This document shows, piece after piece, positions 28,543 to 38,613 of a stretch of 64,000 bases of DNA. Below the pieces are notes generated by a model, which had not been told where the DNA came from, did not search any database, and saw nothing but the letters and a program-made list of their open reading frames with translations. Made by a program: the position numbers and the translations under genes. Position 1 is the first letter of the stretch. Every line of letters begins with the position of its first letter. The stretch comes from Terriglobia bacterium (GTDB taxonomy: Bacteria > Acidobacteriota > Terriglobia > Versatilivoradales > Versatilivoraceae): contig OX638355.1 in the NCBI GenBank assembly GCA_951813285.1, positions 4,648,437-4,712,436 of the forward strand, read 5' to 3'.

Positions 28543-28604
28543 GGGAGGTTTGCCCTCAGGTGAGTCCTATGCAAACAAGCCCACGGACCCGCTTTCAAGT
28601 GAGC

Positions 28605-28700
28605 CGGGCCCCCGCCCTGGCGGACGGATCATTCAGAGGAAAAACAGCCAACCGTCTAATGAAGACGAACCACGAATGAACACGAATAGACACGAATACA
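28605..28700. repeat. Degenerate R1 plus GAATGAACACGAATAGACACG repeat
   Basis: A weak R1 copy (CCCGCCCTGGCGGACGGATCATTC) is followed by CACGAATGAACACGAATAG-type words, the inverse of the CATTCGTGTCCATTCGTGG words at 29040-29065. Together these frame the R5 MITE. Confidence 0.5.
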
Positions 28701-28823
28701 GATGGAATGCCTTCAACGACAAGCGACACTAAAATGCTTTTCCGATTTTGTTACTTTGGAATCCCTTCGTGTTCTAGGTAGATAACCTTCTCGATATCGG
28801 TTATCACCCCCAATTAACAACTC

Positions 28824-29017
28824 GAGCTCTTTGTATAATTCGCAGCGGAGCAGGTCATCTTGCCGGCAAACCTGAGGTGCTGCCTTTTTCAATATCGGGT
28901 GCGACCTGTTGAAAAATGCTGTCTAACCACAAAAAGCACAAAAGTCACGAGCTATGTTTTGTGCCTTTTGTGGCCATTCCCGGTAAACCTCCCGCTGCCG
29001 AATTTTGCAAAAGACTC
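28824..29017. repeat. R5 MITE, copy with near-complete terminal repeats
   Basis: 194 bp. Left end GAGCTCTTTGTATAATTCG matches the 19-bp IS5-like terminal repeat at 15 of 19 positions and the right end CGAATTTTGCAAAAGACTC at 18 of 19. Inside is a 17-bp stem, CCACAAAAAGCACAAAA and TTTTGTGCCTTTTGTGG. A 5-bp direct repeat AACTC flanks both sides and may be a target duplication. It is in inverse orientation to the copies at 2320 and 51922. Confidence 0.75.
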
Positions 29018-29272
29018 AACTCATCAATCCGTCCATTGGTGTTCATTCGTGTCCATTCGTGGTTCGTCTTTCCCCTTCGTGGATTACTCTTTTAGTCGGT
29101 CGTGGATAGCCCCTCAATCGTTTCACCCAAGAAGCGTTTGACAGGCAAGGAAGGGTAACGACATGGCCTTGGCGCCGTGACCAGAGGCTGGGCATCTCAA
29201 CCGCAGTGGTCGCTCGAAGGGAATTATACCAGCAAGGGGAGGACCCGAACCGGGGCCGGTCGGGCCAAATTC

Positions 29273-30631
29273 TCAAGACGCCGGCAGGGAGGCCGGGCTC
29301 AGAGGGACGGTCTTCTGTTCCCCTTCCTGCCTGACCTCGGCTTCCAGCCAGGAAAGGACACGACTCAACTTCTCCGCGCCCTCCCGGATCTGGCCGGCGG
29401 TGACAATCAGAGGCGGGGCGATCATCAGCAGATTGGCGCGAGCCAGCAGGTGCAACCCTTCCGCCCAGGCCTGCCGGCGAATGCGGAGGGGCAGCTGCGC
29501 ATCCACAACCGGCGGAGCGAGCGGCTGCCTGGTAGCTCGGTCGGTCACCAGCTCGAGGCAGGTCAGCAGACCCTTGCCCCGGACATCGCCGATAATGGGA
29601 TGCTTTTGCTTGAGGCCCTGCAGTTCCTCCATCAGCAACCGGCCCATCCTTTGGGCGTTGTCCACGCAGCCTTCCTCGCGATAGGCGACCAGGCAGGCCC
29701 GGGCCGCGGCCGTGGCCAGCGGACTGGCCGCATAGGTGCTGCCGATCGGCAGCAGCCGGCTCTCGAAATGGCTGCTGATGCGGGGGCGAACCACCACGGC
29801 GCCCATGGGGACATAGCCGGAAGTGATCCCCTTGGCCATGACCATCAGGTCGGGAACCACCGAGTCGTGGTTGACGCCGAACCAGGCGCCGGTACGGCCG
29901 AAGCCGGTAATGACCTCGTCGGCAATGAGCAGGATCCCGTGGCGGTCGCAGAGATCCCGCAGTCCGGCCAGGTAGCCTTCGGGAAGGGGAAAGCCGCCCG
30001 CGGCGCCGGTGACCGGCTCCACCACCACCGCGGCCACGGTGGCGGGATTTTCCAGCTCGATCTGCCTTTCCAGGGCCTTCAGGCAGTGAATGCCGCAATC
30101 GGGGTAGGTGAGACCGAAGTCGCAACGGTAACAGTAGGGATCGAAAAAGCGGACGGACCCTGCCGGCCCGGGCTCAACCGCCATGCGCCGGGGATCCCCG
30201 GCCGTGCCCAGGGTGTTGAAAGTCGTCCCGTGGTAGCTGCGGTACTTGGCGAAGATCTTGGGCCGGCCCGTCACCATGCGGGCCATGATGAAGGCCAGCT
30301 CGTTGGCCTCGCTGCCGCTGTTGACGAACATGCATTTGTCGAGGTCGCCCGGAAGCAGAGCCGTCAGTTCCTCCGACAGCAGGGACCTCTCGGCGGTCAG
30401 GAGCTGGGGGGAGATGCAGCAGGCCTGTTCGGCCTGACTCCTGATGGCCTCGATGACACGGCGGTTTCCGTGCCCGAGGTTGCAATTGAACAACTGCGAG
30501 AGGAAGTCGAGGTAGCGGCGGCCCTGCCGGTCCTGGAAATAGACGCCTTCGGCCCCGGCGAACTCCAACACCGGGTCCTCGCACTCCTGGACCGTCCAGG
30601 GAATAAAGATGTGCTGTCGATCGGCTGTCAT
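29273..30631 (-). CDS. Class III pyridoxal-phosphate aminotransferase
   Basis: 452 residues from the ATG at 30631; an in-frame TTG at 30658 would add nine residues. Motifs of fold-type I class III enzymes are FVNSGSEANELAFIMAR, SYHGTT, the Asp of LIADEVITGFGRTG that holds the pyridine nitrogen, and the PLP lysine in MVMAKGITSGYVPMGA. Likely substrates are omega-amino acids or amines, with pyruvate or 2-oxoglutarate as acceptor. The Cys-rich segment YCYRCDFGLTYPDCGIHC (near residue 175) is unusual and is also seen in some 4-aminobutyrate-like transaminases. It has no close operon partner. Confidence 0.9.
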   Translation of the reverse strand: MTADRQHIFIPWTVQECEDPVLEFAGAEGVYFQDRQGRRYLDFLSQLFNCNLGHGNRRVIEAIRSQAEQACCISPQLLTAERSLLSEELTALLPGDLDKCMFVNSGSEANELAFIMARMVTGRPKIFAKYRSYHGTTFNTLGTAGDPRRMAVEPGPAGSVRFFDPYCYRCDFGLTYPDCGIHCLKALERQIELENPATVAAVVVEPVTGAAGGFPLPEGYLAGLRDLCDRHGILLIADEVITGFGRTGAWFGVNHDSVVPDLMVMAKGITSGYVPMGAVVVRPRISSHFESRLLPIGSTYAASPLATAAARACLVAYREEGCVDNAQRMGRLLMEELQGLKQKHPIIGDVRGKGLLTCLELVTDRATRQPLAPPVVDAQLPLRIRRQAWAEGLHLLARANLLMIAPPLIVTAGQIREGAEKLSRVLSWLEAEVRQEGEQKTVPLSPASLPAS

Positions 30632-30786
30632 CTTGAAGCTCGCCACCACTCTACCCAAGGTCCGGTCAAGGTGTCAAAAGATTCCTGGCACGCGGCATGC
30701 GAACGAAATTGCCTGTTGATGCGTTCTGAATGACCTGTGATAGGATATACGCAGGCTATACATACAGTCTATTCGGGAGACGGTTC

Positions 30787-31035
30787 ATGTTGACCAGGGT
30801 TCAGAAATGGGGAAACAGCCAAGGGCTTCGATTCAGCAAGGCTATTTTGAACGAAGCTCGGATCGAGGTGGGCGACACAGTGAATGTCTCAGCCCGCAAG
30901 GGGCGGATCGTGGTTGAGCCTGCGACCCGAGTGCGAGGGAGATACGAATTGAAGGCGCTGCTGGCCAGAATGCCGAAAGGCTATTTGGCGGAAGAGGTGG
31001 AGTGGGGACCGCCCCCTGGAAAGGAAGTCTGGTAG
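30787..31035 (+). CDS. mazE: MazE-type (AbrB/SpoVT fold) antitoxin
   Basis: 82 residues from the ATG at 30787, with GGGAGA seven bases upstream. The N-terminus MLTRVQKWGNSQGLRFSKAIL followed by GDTVNVSARKGRIVVEP is the AbrB/MazE swapped-hairpin DNA-binding fold. Its C-terminal tail (EEVEWGPPPGKEVW) would bind and neutralise MazF. The stop TAG is directly followed by the toxin start, so translation is coupled. Confidence 0.9.
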   Translation: MLTRVQKWGNSQGLRFSKAILNEARIEVGDTVNVSARKGRIVVEPATRVRGRYELKALLARMPKGYLAEEVEWGPPPGKEVW

Positions 31036-31380
31036 GTGCCGGGCTACGTACCACAAAAAGGGGATTTCGTGATCCTGACCTTTGATCCGCAGGCAGGGCA
31101 CGAGCAAAGAGGCCGCCGCCCGGCTCTAGTCGTCAGCAATACGCCGTTCAACCGCCATACCGGACTGGCCATGGTCTGCCCCATCACCAACACCTTCAGG
31201 AATATTCCCTTTCACGTTTCAGTCCCCGAAGAGTCGTCTCTCTCCGGATATATCATGGCCGAACAGATCAAGTCCGTCGACTACGCGAGCCGAAAGGTGA
31301 AGTTCGTCGAGAAGGCGCCGGGGCCGGTGATCAACGAAGTCCTGAGCCTCTTGGATGCTTGCCTCTATGACCCGGGGTGA
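31036..31380 (+). CDS. mazF: MazF-type endoribonuclease toxin
   Basis: 114 residues starting at GTG 31036, immediately after the mazE stop. The PemK/MazF fold is clear: PQKGDFVILTFDPQAGHEQRGRRPALVVSN (with the conserved R-R-P-A-L-V-V) and GLAMVCPITNT, then SGYIMAEQIKSVDY with the Gln-x-x-S/D motif. MazF enzymes cut single-stranded RNA at short sequences. A second TA pair (vapBC) lies 26 kb away. GTG with no separate ribosome site suggests lower toxin than antitoxin synthesis. Confidence 0.92.
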   Translation: MPGYVPQKGDFVILTFDPQAGHEQRGRRPALVVSNTPFNRHTGLAMVCPITNTFRNIPFHVSVPEESSLSGYIMAEQIKSVDYASRKVKFVEKAPGPVINEVLSLLDACLYDPG

Positions 31381-31398
31381 CTCCGTTGCCGGCCCCTC

Positions 31399-31531
31399 GC
31401 CCGCATTTCTCACCAGGTCGCTGGTGCCATGGCGAAAAAGATTTTATCTTCAGTACTTTGATCGGCTCCATGGTAAGGGCTTGCGGGTAACAGACTGCGC
31501 TGGGCATGCCCCCTGGTGAGAAATTCGGGCT
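31399..31531. repeat. R6 inverted pair, MITE-like
   Basis: GCCCGCATTTCTCACCAGG at 31399-31417 and its inverse at 31512-31530 (18 of 19 bases) bound a 133-bp element just after mazF. Other R6 words lie at 36045 and 40699/41329. Confidence 0.75.
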
Positions 31532-31609
31532 AGCCACCGACCTGTGCCGACCCGATCCCGAAGCCGGAATTCAGTCCGCCAGCCGGTTCGGACTCCTTCC
31601 CTCAAGCTG

Positions 31610-32986
<1,377 letters not shown>

Positions 32987-33307
32987 GGTAGGTCTAGCTC
33001 CTCAGTGGATTATTTTGAAACCAAATTCGCGGCCCATGGGGCTTCGAATTCGAAAACTATAGGGATGGATGGGGAGACCGCTGTCAGGCGGTGAGTTCTT
33101 GCGAGTGGCCAGCGTTTGTATACTACAGAAACGCTCCTGCTTCAAACGAATTGTTGGCCAAAAACCGGATTTGACCGCGCAAACCGGGCTCGCCTCGATT
33201 CTGCGGTTGGACTACCTCATACCGACCTGATTTTAACCGGCATTTTTCTAAGGGCAGGCGGAAAACCGGAGGCCTGACCCGCCAGGCGTCGACGGCTCGA
33301 ATTCCCC
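32987..33307. promoter_or_regulatory. Upstream region of amt, no gene seen
   Basis: 321 bp with no coding sequence. A perfect 12-bp palindrome TTCGAATTCGAA lies at 33043-33054, about 57 bp before the amt start, and could be a regulator site. No sigma-54 element was identified with confidence. Confidence 0.35.
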
Positions 33308-34738
33308 TTAAGCCATCTGAAAGGCACGGGCCCGAAACAGGAAATCCACGATATTGCCTTCGTGAGGCTGGTGCCAGTTGAGGCGGATGGTGGGAACCGG
33401 ACCCAGATTGAGGCGGTCGATGTTGCGGGCGTCCACCAGGGCCCGCCGAAAAGACTCGTCGCGAGTGATCCCGGTGGCCACCAGAGTGGGACCGATGGAG
33501 TCGATCATCTTGGCCTGAGGACAGCGCACCACCGAGACGAATGGGTACATGTACTCCTTGCCGGCCAGGCCGGCTTCGGGCGACCGGCAGTGCACCACCG
33601 TGGGCCGAAGGTAGTCGCAGCGCTGCTTGCGGACCAGCCGTTCGCCCTCCCTGAACCGGCGGGTTACTTCCTCGACCCCCTCCTGCTGTAGCCCGGCATC
33701 GATGTCGTTCGAGATGGCTTCCGCCTGCCCCGGCACGGTAAAGGCGGCCAGCGCGGCCCTGTCATCCTGGGGCGGCAGCGGCTCTATGGGTCCCAGCCGG
33801 CGAGCCAGGGCCTCGGCGATTTCCTCCGTATGGCGGGAGGCCCAGATGCCCGAGCAGTTGATGCAGCTGCGGCCGCTGTTGACCAGGACACTGTCCACCA
33901 TCAGGTCCAGGACATCTTCCCAGTCGTCCACCTGATCGTCGCCGATCAGGATCTTGGTGAACCCGGGACCGTGGACCTGGACCGCCGGATTGGCCTTGTA
34001 CAACTCTACCGTGGGGGTCCCGCCGAAGATCAGGCTTCTGGGACAGTGGCCGACCACGGCGGCTCCCACTTCCCCGCCGCCGGGATAGAGCGCGATGGCT
34101 TGCTTGGGAATGCCTGCCTGAATAAAGGCCTGGGCCATGCGCCAGGGCGTCCAGGGCTCCTGGGGACCGGGCTTCAGCACCAATCCGATCTGAAGCGGGA
34201 TCACCGGTAGCCAAAGGCTGTGGACGCCGGGAGAATTGGAGGGAAGCACCATGCCCAGCACCGGGGTGTTGGCCTGGTAGCTGCGCATCAGTCCATCTTC
34301 TTCTCCATAGCCGCGACCCAGCAGATCCAGGTTCAGACCTCGCGTCAGCGAACTCAGGATATTGCCGATCTCGTCCAGGACGTACCGGAGCTTGGCCATG
34401 TTCATGCGGCACATGTGCTCGGGCAGGCCCGTGGTCGCCGACTGTTGCCGAACGAACTCCTCGGGAGTCTGAGTTCCCTCTCCCAGCGGGAGCTCGGCCG
34501 ATGAGAACAGGCTGCCGGCCTTTTGGATCCTGACCAGAAGCTCCCCGGACGGGATCTCGCGCAACACCTGGCGGGCCCGCTCGGCACGGCGCATGTCCCT
34601 GGCCACCAGACCGGGATTGGCCTGGCTGACCTCGGCCACGGGCTCTCCGGTGGCGAAATGGACCACCTTCTCGACTTCCAGGCTTTTGTAAGCCTCTCCC
34701 CAGCGCAGCACCGGAAAGTGAATCACGCTGTCCTCCAT
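33308..34738 (-). CDS. Aldehyde-dehydrogenase-fold acyl reductase (GriC/LuxC-like candidate)
   Basis: 476 residues from the ATG at 34738. The ALDH superfamily nucleophile region is VNSGRSCINCSGIWAS (two candidate cysteines, the first being usual). The NAD(P)-binding part shows VLPSNSPGVHSLWLPVIPLQIG and GGGEVGAAVVGH. The general-base Glu of oxidising ALDHs (usually ELGGK) is not seen; the equivalent place reads HGPGFTKILIG. Loss of that Glu is typical of acylating reductases such as LuxC. It lies 52 nt after an AMP-ligase gene on the same strand, so the pair may reduce a carboxylic acid to an aldehyde. Confidence 0.75.
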   Translation of the reverse strand: MEDSVIHFPVLRWGEAYKSLEVEKVVHFATGEPVAEVSQANPGLVARDMRRAERARQVLREIPSGELLVRIQKAGSLFSSAELPLGEGTQTPEEFVRQQSATTGLPEHMCRMNMAKLRYVLDEIGNILSSLTRGLNLDLLGRGYGEEDGLMRSYQANTPVLGMVLPSNSPGVHSLWLPVIPLQIGLVLKPGPQEPWTPWRMAQAFIQAGIPKQAIALYPGGGEVGAAVVGHCPRSLIFGGTPTVELYKANPAVQVHGPGFTKILIGDDQVDDWEDVLDLMVDSVLVNSGRSCINCSGIWASRHTEEIAEALARRLGPIEPLPPQDDRAALAAFTVPGQAEAISNDIDAGLQQEGVEEVTRRFREGERLVRKQRCDYLRPTVVHCRSPEAGLAGKEYMYPFVSVVRCPQAKMIDSIGPTLVATGITRDESFRRALVDARNIDRLNLGPVPTIRLNWHQPHEGNIVDFLFRARAFQMA

Positions 34739-34790
34739 TTCATCCCGGGACCGGCCTGCCCTTCCTTTGAGGGTCCCGCGGCCGCCCGTC

Positions 34791-35897
34791 TCAATAAACC
34801 CCCACCGTGGTGGCGGTGGCGAAGCGGCTGTAGGGCCGCAGCCCGCTCACCCCGTCCCAGGACCAGGCCTCGCAGGGCGGCTCCCGTTCTCCCTCATCCC
34901 GTTCCAGAAAACGGGGCAGGAAGAACTCCCTGGTGAGCGTGGTCAGCATGACGCGGCCGGTCCCACCGTAGTCCACCAGCCGCGAGCTGTCGTCGAAATC
35001 CACCAACTGGATCACCGCCCTGGGCTGGGGCGGGTAGTAGCTGATCTTGTAGCCGTTCTCGGGACCGCTGGGACCACTGGCAGCCAGTCCCATCAACGTG
35101 TTGCCGTAGGTGGGAGTCAGGTAGACGCTTCCCAGGAGTTCCTCTCTGGCAAAGCGGTGCCACTGGGGAGTGAACTCGGTGCCTCCCGAGAAGATCCCCT
35201 TGATTCCGGACTGCTCCAGGCTGGAATTCTCATCCTCCAGACGGTTGGCCAGGGCCTCCAGAAGCTTGGGCGTGGTGAACAGGCACTGGATATCGTGGCC
35301 TGCACCCAGGAGGTTCATGGCCTGGTCGATGACATGGTCCTGGTAGGCCTTGAGATGATCCATCCAGCCCTTCCTGATCAGCTTGATCACCCAGCGCGGG
35401 TCCAGGTCCACGCAAAAACAGATGCCCCCGCGATAGTGGGCCAGATGCTCGACGGCCAGCCTGAGACGCCGGGGACCGCTGGGACCCAGCATCAGCCAGT
35501 TGGAGCCTCTGGGAAAATATTCGTCCGGAAGGGTCTCGGAAAAAAGTTCGTAGTCGATGCGAAAATCTTCGATGTTGATCCGGCTCTTGGGAATGCCGGT
35601 GGTGCCGCCGGTTTCGAACACATAGACCGGACGGTCGGCCAGGGCCTTGGGCACCCAGCGGCGGACCGGGCCTCCTCGCAGCCACTCGTCCTGAAAATGG
35701 CCGAATCGGTCCAGATCGGCAAAGCTCCGCACCTCCCGGCGCGGGTCCCAACCGGCCGAAGCGGCCCACTCCAGCCAGAAAGGACAGCCGGTGGCCGGAT
35801 CGAAGTGCCATTGCACCATCTCCTCCACGTGGGCGTCCAGTCGCTTCCGGGCCTCCTCGAATCTTTCCCGGTTGGATTCACCGGTGGCCGTGCTCAT
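34791..35897 (-). CDS. AMP-binding acyl-activating enzyme (GriD/LuxE/PaaK-like candidate)
   Basis: 368 residues, the size of LuxE acyl-protein synthetases and shorter than full acyl-CoA synthetases. The ATP-binding loop is VFETGGTTGIPKS (residues 109-121). Further adenylation motifs are TPTYGNTLMGLA and LVDYGGTGRVMLTTL. It would activate a carboxylate as acyl-AMP. The gene directly precedes the ALDH-fold gene by 52 nt. In Streptomyces, the GriC/GriD pair (ALDH plus AMP-ligase-like protein) reduces an aryl carboxylic acid; LuxC/LuxE do so for fatty acids. The pathway here is inference. Confidence 0.75.
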   Translation of the reverse strand: MSTATGESNRERFEEARKRLDAHVEEMVQWHFDPATGCPFWLEWAASAGWDPRREVRSFADLDRFGHFQDEWLRGGPVRRWVPKALADRPVYVFETGGTTGIPKSRINIEDFRIDYELFSETLPDEYFPRGSNWLMLGPSGPRRLRLAVEHLAHYRGGICFCVDLDPRWVIKLIRKGWMDHLKAYQDHVIDQAMNLLGAGHDIQCLFTTPKLLEALANRLEDENSSLEQSGIKGIFSGGTEFTPQWHRFAREELLGSVYLTPTYGNTLMGLAASGPSGPENGYKISYYPPQPRAVIQLVDFDDSSRLVDYGGTGRVMLTTLTREFFLPRFLERDEGEREPPCEAWSWDGVSGLRPYSRFATATTVGVY

Positions 35898-36044
35898 AAG
35901 CCTGTTTAGGGGTTCAATGAAACTGCTTCGGACCCTGGCAGTCCAGCCAGTGGGTCTTCCCGTGCGGGCGCCGTCCCTTTAGCGATGCGGACGGAAGGCG
36001 GATTATAGCCCAACTCGGCCGAAAACGGCATCTTAACCCGCTTA

Positions 36045-36073
36045 ACCCGCATTTCTCACCGGGTCGCTGGTGG
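36045..36073. repeat. R6 word, solo copy
   Basis: ACCCGCATTTCTCACCGGG followed by TCGCTGGTGG; one end of an R6 element with no inverse partner found nearby. Confidence 0.6.
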
Positions 36074-36088
36074 CGTGATGAATTATTT

Positions 36089-36252
36089 ACATCGATGCAC
36101 AGGATATACAGGATTTGGTTTCAGAAGCCTCCTGTTCTGTAACCCCGGACATCCGCAAGCCCGAACCGGATTTCGTCCGAGCCGGCTTCTCTTGCAGCAA
36201 CCTCTCGTACTGTTAATCCTGTCCATCCTGCCTATCCTGTCTAACGATGTTC
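36089..36252. repeat. R4 inverted-repeat element, copy C
   Basis: Left end ACATCGATGCACAGGATATA, right end TCCTGCCTATCCTGTCTAAC, with the family core (GACATCCGCAAG, CCGGATTTCGTCC, AGCCGGCTTCTCTTGCAG). More diverged than copies A and B. The rest of 35898-36544 contains no recognisable gene. Confidence 0.75.
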
Positions 36253-36544
36253 ATACCGAAAAAAATCGATCCCCGGCACCTGGCCGGTGTCCCCCTACCG
36301 CATCAGCCTTGGCCTGCCGGCTCGGCAGCCGCTCCCTCTCAAAGGCGAACGATGGGACGGTGGACGGCGTCAATGGTATCCTTGCACTTTGTCTGCGCCA
36401 TTGTCAGGTACCGATTCGACAACTTCCATCCGCGGCGCGCCAGGCCGCTCTTGTCTTACATCGATTTGCGCGAAGGACGGAATGAATTTCTAGGCGATCC
36501 TGTTTTTCCTGTCTGTCGATGTTTCCGTTTCATGGAGGACCTCA

Positions 36545-37423
36545 ATGACCTCGTTCCCTTTGCCTCGACCCGGCGCCGTCAGGCCCGTCCGGGTGCACTC
36601 TCTCGAATACTACTCCGAAGGCCCGGTGATCGACCGGAAGGGTAACCTCTATATATCCCACGGGACTTCGATTTCCAGGATGGCGCCCGGCGGCGAGCCG
36701 ACCGTCTGGGCCACCTCCGGGGCTCCCAACGGCCACAAGATCCTGCCCAATGGAGACCACCTGGTCTGTGACGGTACACAGCACGGCGTCCTGCGGTTCG
36801 ATCCGGACGGACGGCCGCTGGGCCGAGCTGCCGGGGGGCGCTGCCAGGACCTGGAGATCGACGGCCCCAACGACATTTGCCTGCACCCCGAAGAGGGTTT
36901 TTACTTCACCGACTGTCTGCCCAAGAAGGGCGCCGTCATCTTCGTGGACCTGGAGGGAAGGCAAAACGTGGTGGCCCGGGACATGGACACCCCCAACGGC
37001 ATTGTGCTGTCGGCCGACGCTCGAAGCCTGTTCGTCTCCGAGAGCTCCCCCAACCGGGTGACTCTGATTCCCCTGGCCGGGCCGGGCCGGGCCGCGGGAC
37101 CTCCCCGGGTCTTCGCCGACCTTCCCCGTCATCCCGGCGGCGAAGCGGACGGCAAGAACCTGCCGGACGGCATGGCCCTGGACCGGGACAAGCGTCTCTG
37201 GGTCGCTCACTACGGAATGGCGGCGGTGCAGGTGCTGTCCCCCGAGGGCCGGCTCCTGGCCAGTTACGACACCGGCATGCGCTGCACCAGCAACATCTGC
37301 TTCGCCGGCCCCGACCTGGCCACGGCCTTTGTCACCGGTGGCGACGGGGAACCCAGCCCCGGTGGCCTGGTTCGTCTGGATGTGGGCGTTCCAGGCTTGC
37401 CTATCCTGCCGGCCGCCGAATAG
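36545..37423 (+). CDS. SMP-30/gluconolactonase family protein
   Basis: 292 residues from the ATG at 36545, with GGAGG eight bases upstream. Six-bladed propeller landmarks are SEGPVIDRKGNLYIS, APNGHKILPNGDHLV, GPNDICLHPEEGFYFTD, TPNGIVLSADARSLFVSES and LPDGMALDRDKRLWVAHYG. The conserved Glu, Asn and Asp of the metal site are in these segments. Relatives hydrolyse sugar lactones (gluconolactone) or related esters. No signal peptide, so probably cytoplasmic. Neighbouring genes face the other way. Confidence 0.88.
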   Translation: MTSFPLPRPGAVRPVRVHSLEYYSEGPVIDRKGNLYISHGTSISRMAPGGEPTVWATSGAPNGHKILPNGDHLVCDGTQHGVLRFDPDGRPLGRAAGGRCQDLEIDGPNDICLHPEEGFYFTDCLPKKGAVIFVDLEGRQNVVARDMDTPNGIVLSADARSLFVSESSPNRVTLIPLAGPGRAAGPPRVFADLPRHPGGEADGKNLPDGMALDRDKRLWVAHYGMAAVQVLSPEGRLLASYDTGMRCTSNICFAGPDLATAFVTGGDGEPSPGGLVRLDVGVPGLPILPAAE

Positions 37424-37429
37424 AGGAAT

Positions 37430-38599
37430 TCAGTCGAAACAACAATCAACAGTTTCTTGGGTGACCGTCCCAGGCGAAGCCTCTCTTGCGGTCCCGCCCG
37501 GGGCGCATCTCAATTTCACGTCTTCCCAGGAAACTCCGGGCAAGAGAGGATCCGAAGCGAACTCCATCCCGTCGGCGAGCCGTTCGAGCTGACGAATCCG
37601 GTCCTCGCTCCTCGGGTGGGTGGACAGATAGGTCAGCCCATCGGGAAGATCCATTTTCTCCAGGGACTTGAAGAAGGCCACCATCCCGCCGGGAGCGATG
37701 CGGGCCGCCTGGAGCATTCTCAGCCCCTCGAGATCGGCCTCGGTTTCGGCCTGCCGGCTGAAACGCAGCTTGCCCAGGTCTCCCGCCGTCTCCAGCGCCA
37801 CTTCCAGCCCGCCCACGTCGCCCGTCCAGGCCGCTATCAGCACCTGGAGGGAAAGGTCTCGGAACAACGCCCTGGTGGCATGGCGTTTCAGGACATGCTG
37901 CACCTCGTGAGCCAGCACCCCGGCCAACTCCTCGGGAGACCCGCTCTGACCCACCAGCGCCGTATGCACCACCACGAAGCCGCCCGGAGCCGCAAAGGCG
38001 TTGATCGAGTGGTCTCTCTTCAGAACATAGCGAAAACGGTAGCCATGGGGTGGAACGGCTTCCAGCAGGCGGTCGCCGATCCCTGCCAGGACCTGGGTGC
38101 AGACCGGGTCACTCAGGCGGTCCTCCGGCGAAACCAGCATGCCCACGGCCGACCGGCCCAGCCGTTCTTCCCAAGAGACCGGAACCCGGTCGGCCATGGC
38201 CTCGGCCATCGCCGGAATCCCCCACAGGTAGAGGGCGGCGCCCAGGAGAGGGAGGCAAAGGGCGGCCAACAGGGTGAGCCTGCGACGGAGGGGACGTCTG
38301 GCAGGATCGTGGAAGGGGGTCGGCTCGGGCGCAATGGCGTGGATGGCCGCCAGGAAACCGGCGTCGTCGACCAGCAGGGCCTCCGGAAACGGGGCTCCTT
38401 TTTCCAGGCGAACCTGTTCGCCGGCATAGGCGCCTTGGGTCTGACGCACCTCACCATAGTCCCACCAGAGGGTGCTGCCGTCCGGTTTGGCGATCTGAAA
38501 GCCCCTGGCGCCTATGGTGATCCGAACCGGCTGGGCCAAGGCGGTGCGGCCGTCGAAGTAGCGCCCCGGCCACTCCATTTGGGGAGGTGTTCCAGCCAT
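37430..38599 (-). CDS. M48 family zinc metallopeptidase
   Basis: 389 residues. After a cytoplasmic beta-rich N-terminal 100 residues there is one membrane segment (LTLLAALCLPLLGAALYLWG), then the peptidase. The zinc motif is LAHEVQHVLKRHA (HExxH) and the third ligand lies in ETEADLEGLRM. Ste24/HtpX-type enzymes degrade membrane or periplasmic proteins. It begins 14 nt after the DUF898 gene, and this pairing is known from many Gram-negative genomes. The C-terminus has two cysteines (KLRCAPGG and DCCFD). Confidence 0.9.
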   Translation of the reverse strand: MAGTPPQMEWPGRYFDGRTALAQPVRITIGARGFQIAKPDGSTLWWDYGEVRQTQGAYAGEQVRLEKGAPFPEALLVDDAGFLAAIHAIAPEPTPFHDPARRPLRRRLTLLAALCLPLLGAALYLWGIPAMAEAMADRVPVSWEERLGRSAVGMLVSPEDRLSDPVCTQVLAGIGDRLLEAVPPHGYRFRYVLKRDHSINAFAAPGGFVVVHTALVGQSGSPEELAGVLAHEVQHVLKRHATRALFRDLSLQVLIAAWTGDVGGLEVALETAGDLGKLRFSRQAETEADLEGLRMLQAARIAPGGMVAFFKSLEKMDLPDGLTYLSTHPRSEDRIRQLERLADGMEFASDPLLPGVSWEDVKLRCAPGGTAREASPGTVTQETVDCCFD

Positions 38600-38613
38600 T
38601 GGTACTCAACCTG

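Noticed and set aside
29177..30733. Plus-strand open frame of 518 codons
   Set aside because: Antisense to the class III aminotransferase.
4453..31380. Defence island from two TA pairs
   Set aside because: VapBC and MazEF are 26 kb apart with metabolic genes between and no restriction or defence genes.
33308..35897. Bioluminescence locus from LuxC/LuxE resemblance
   Set aside because: No luxA or luxB and no tailoring genes nearby; only the acid-reducing module is supported.
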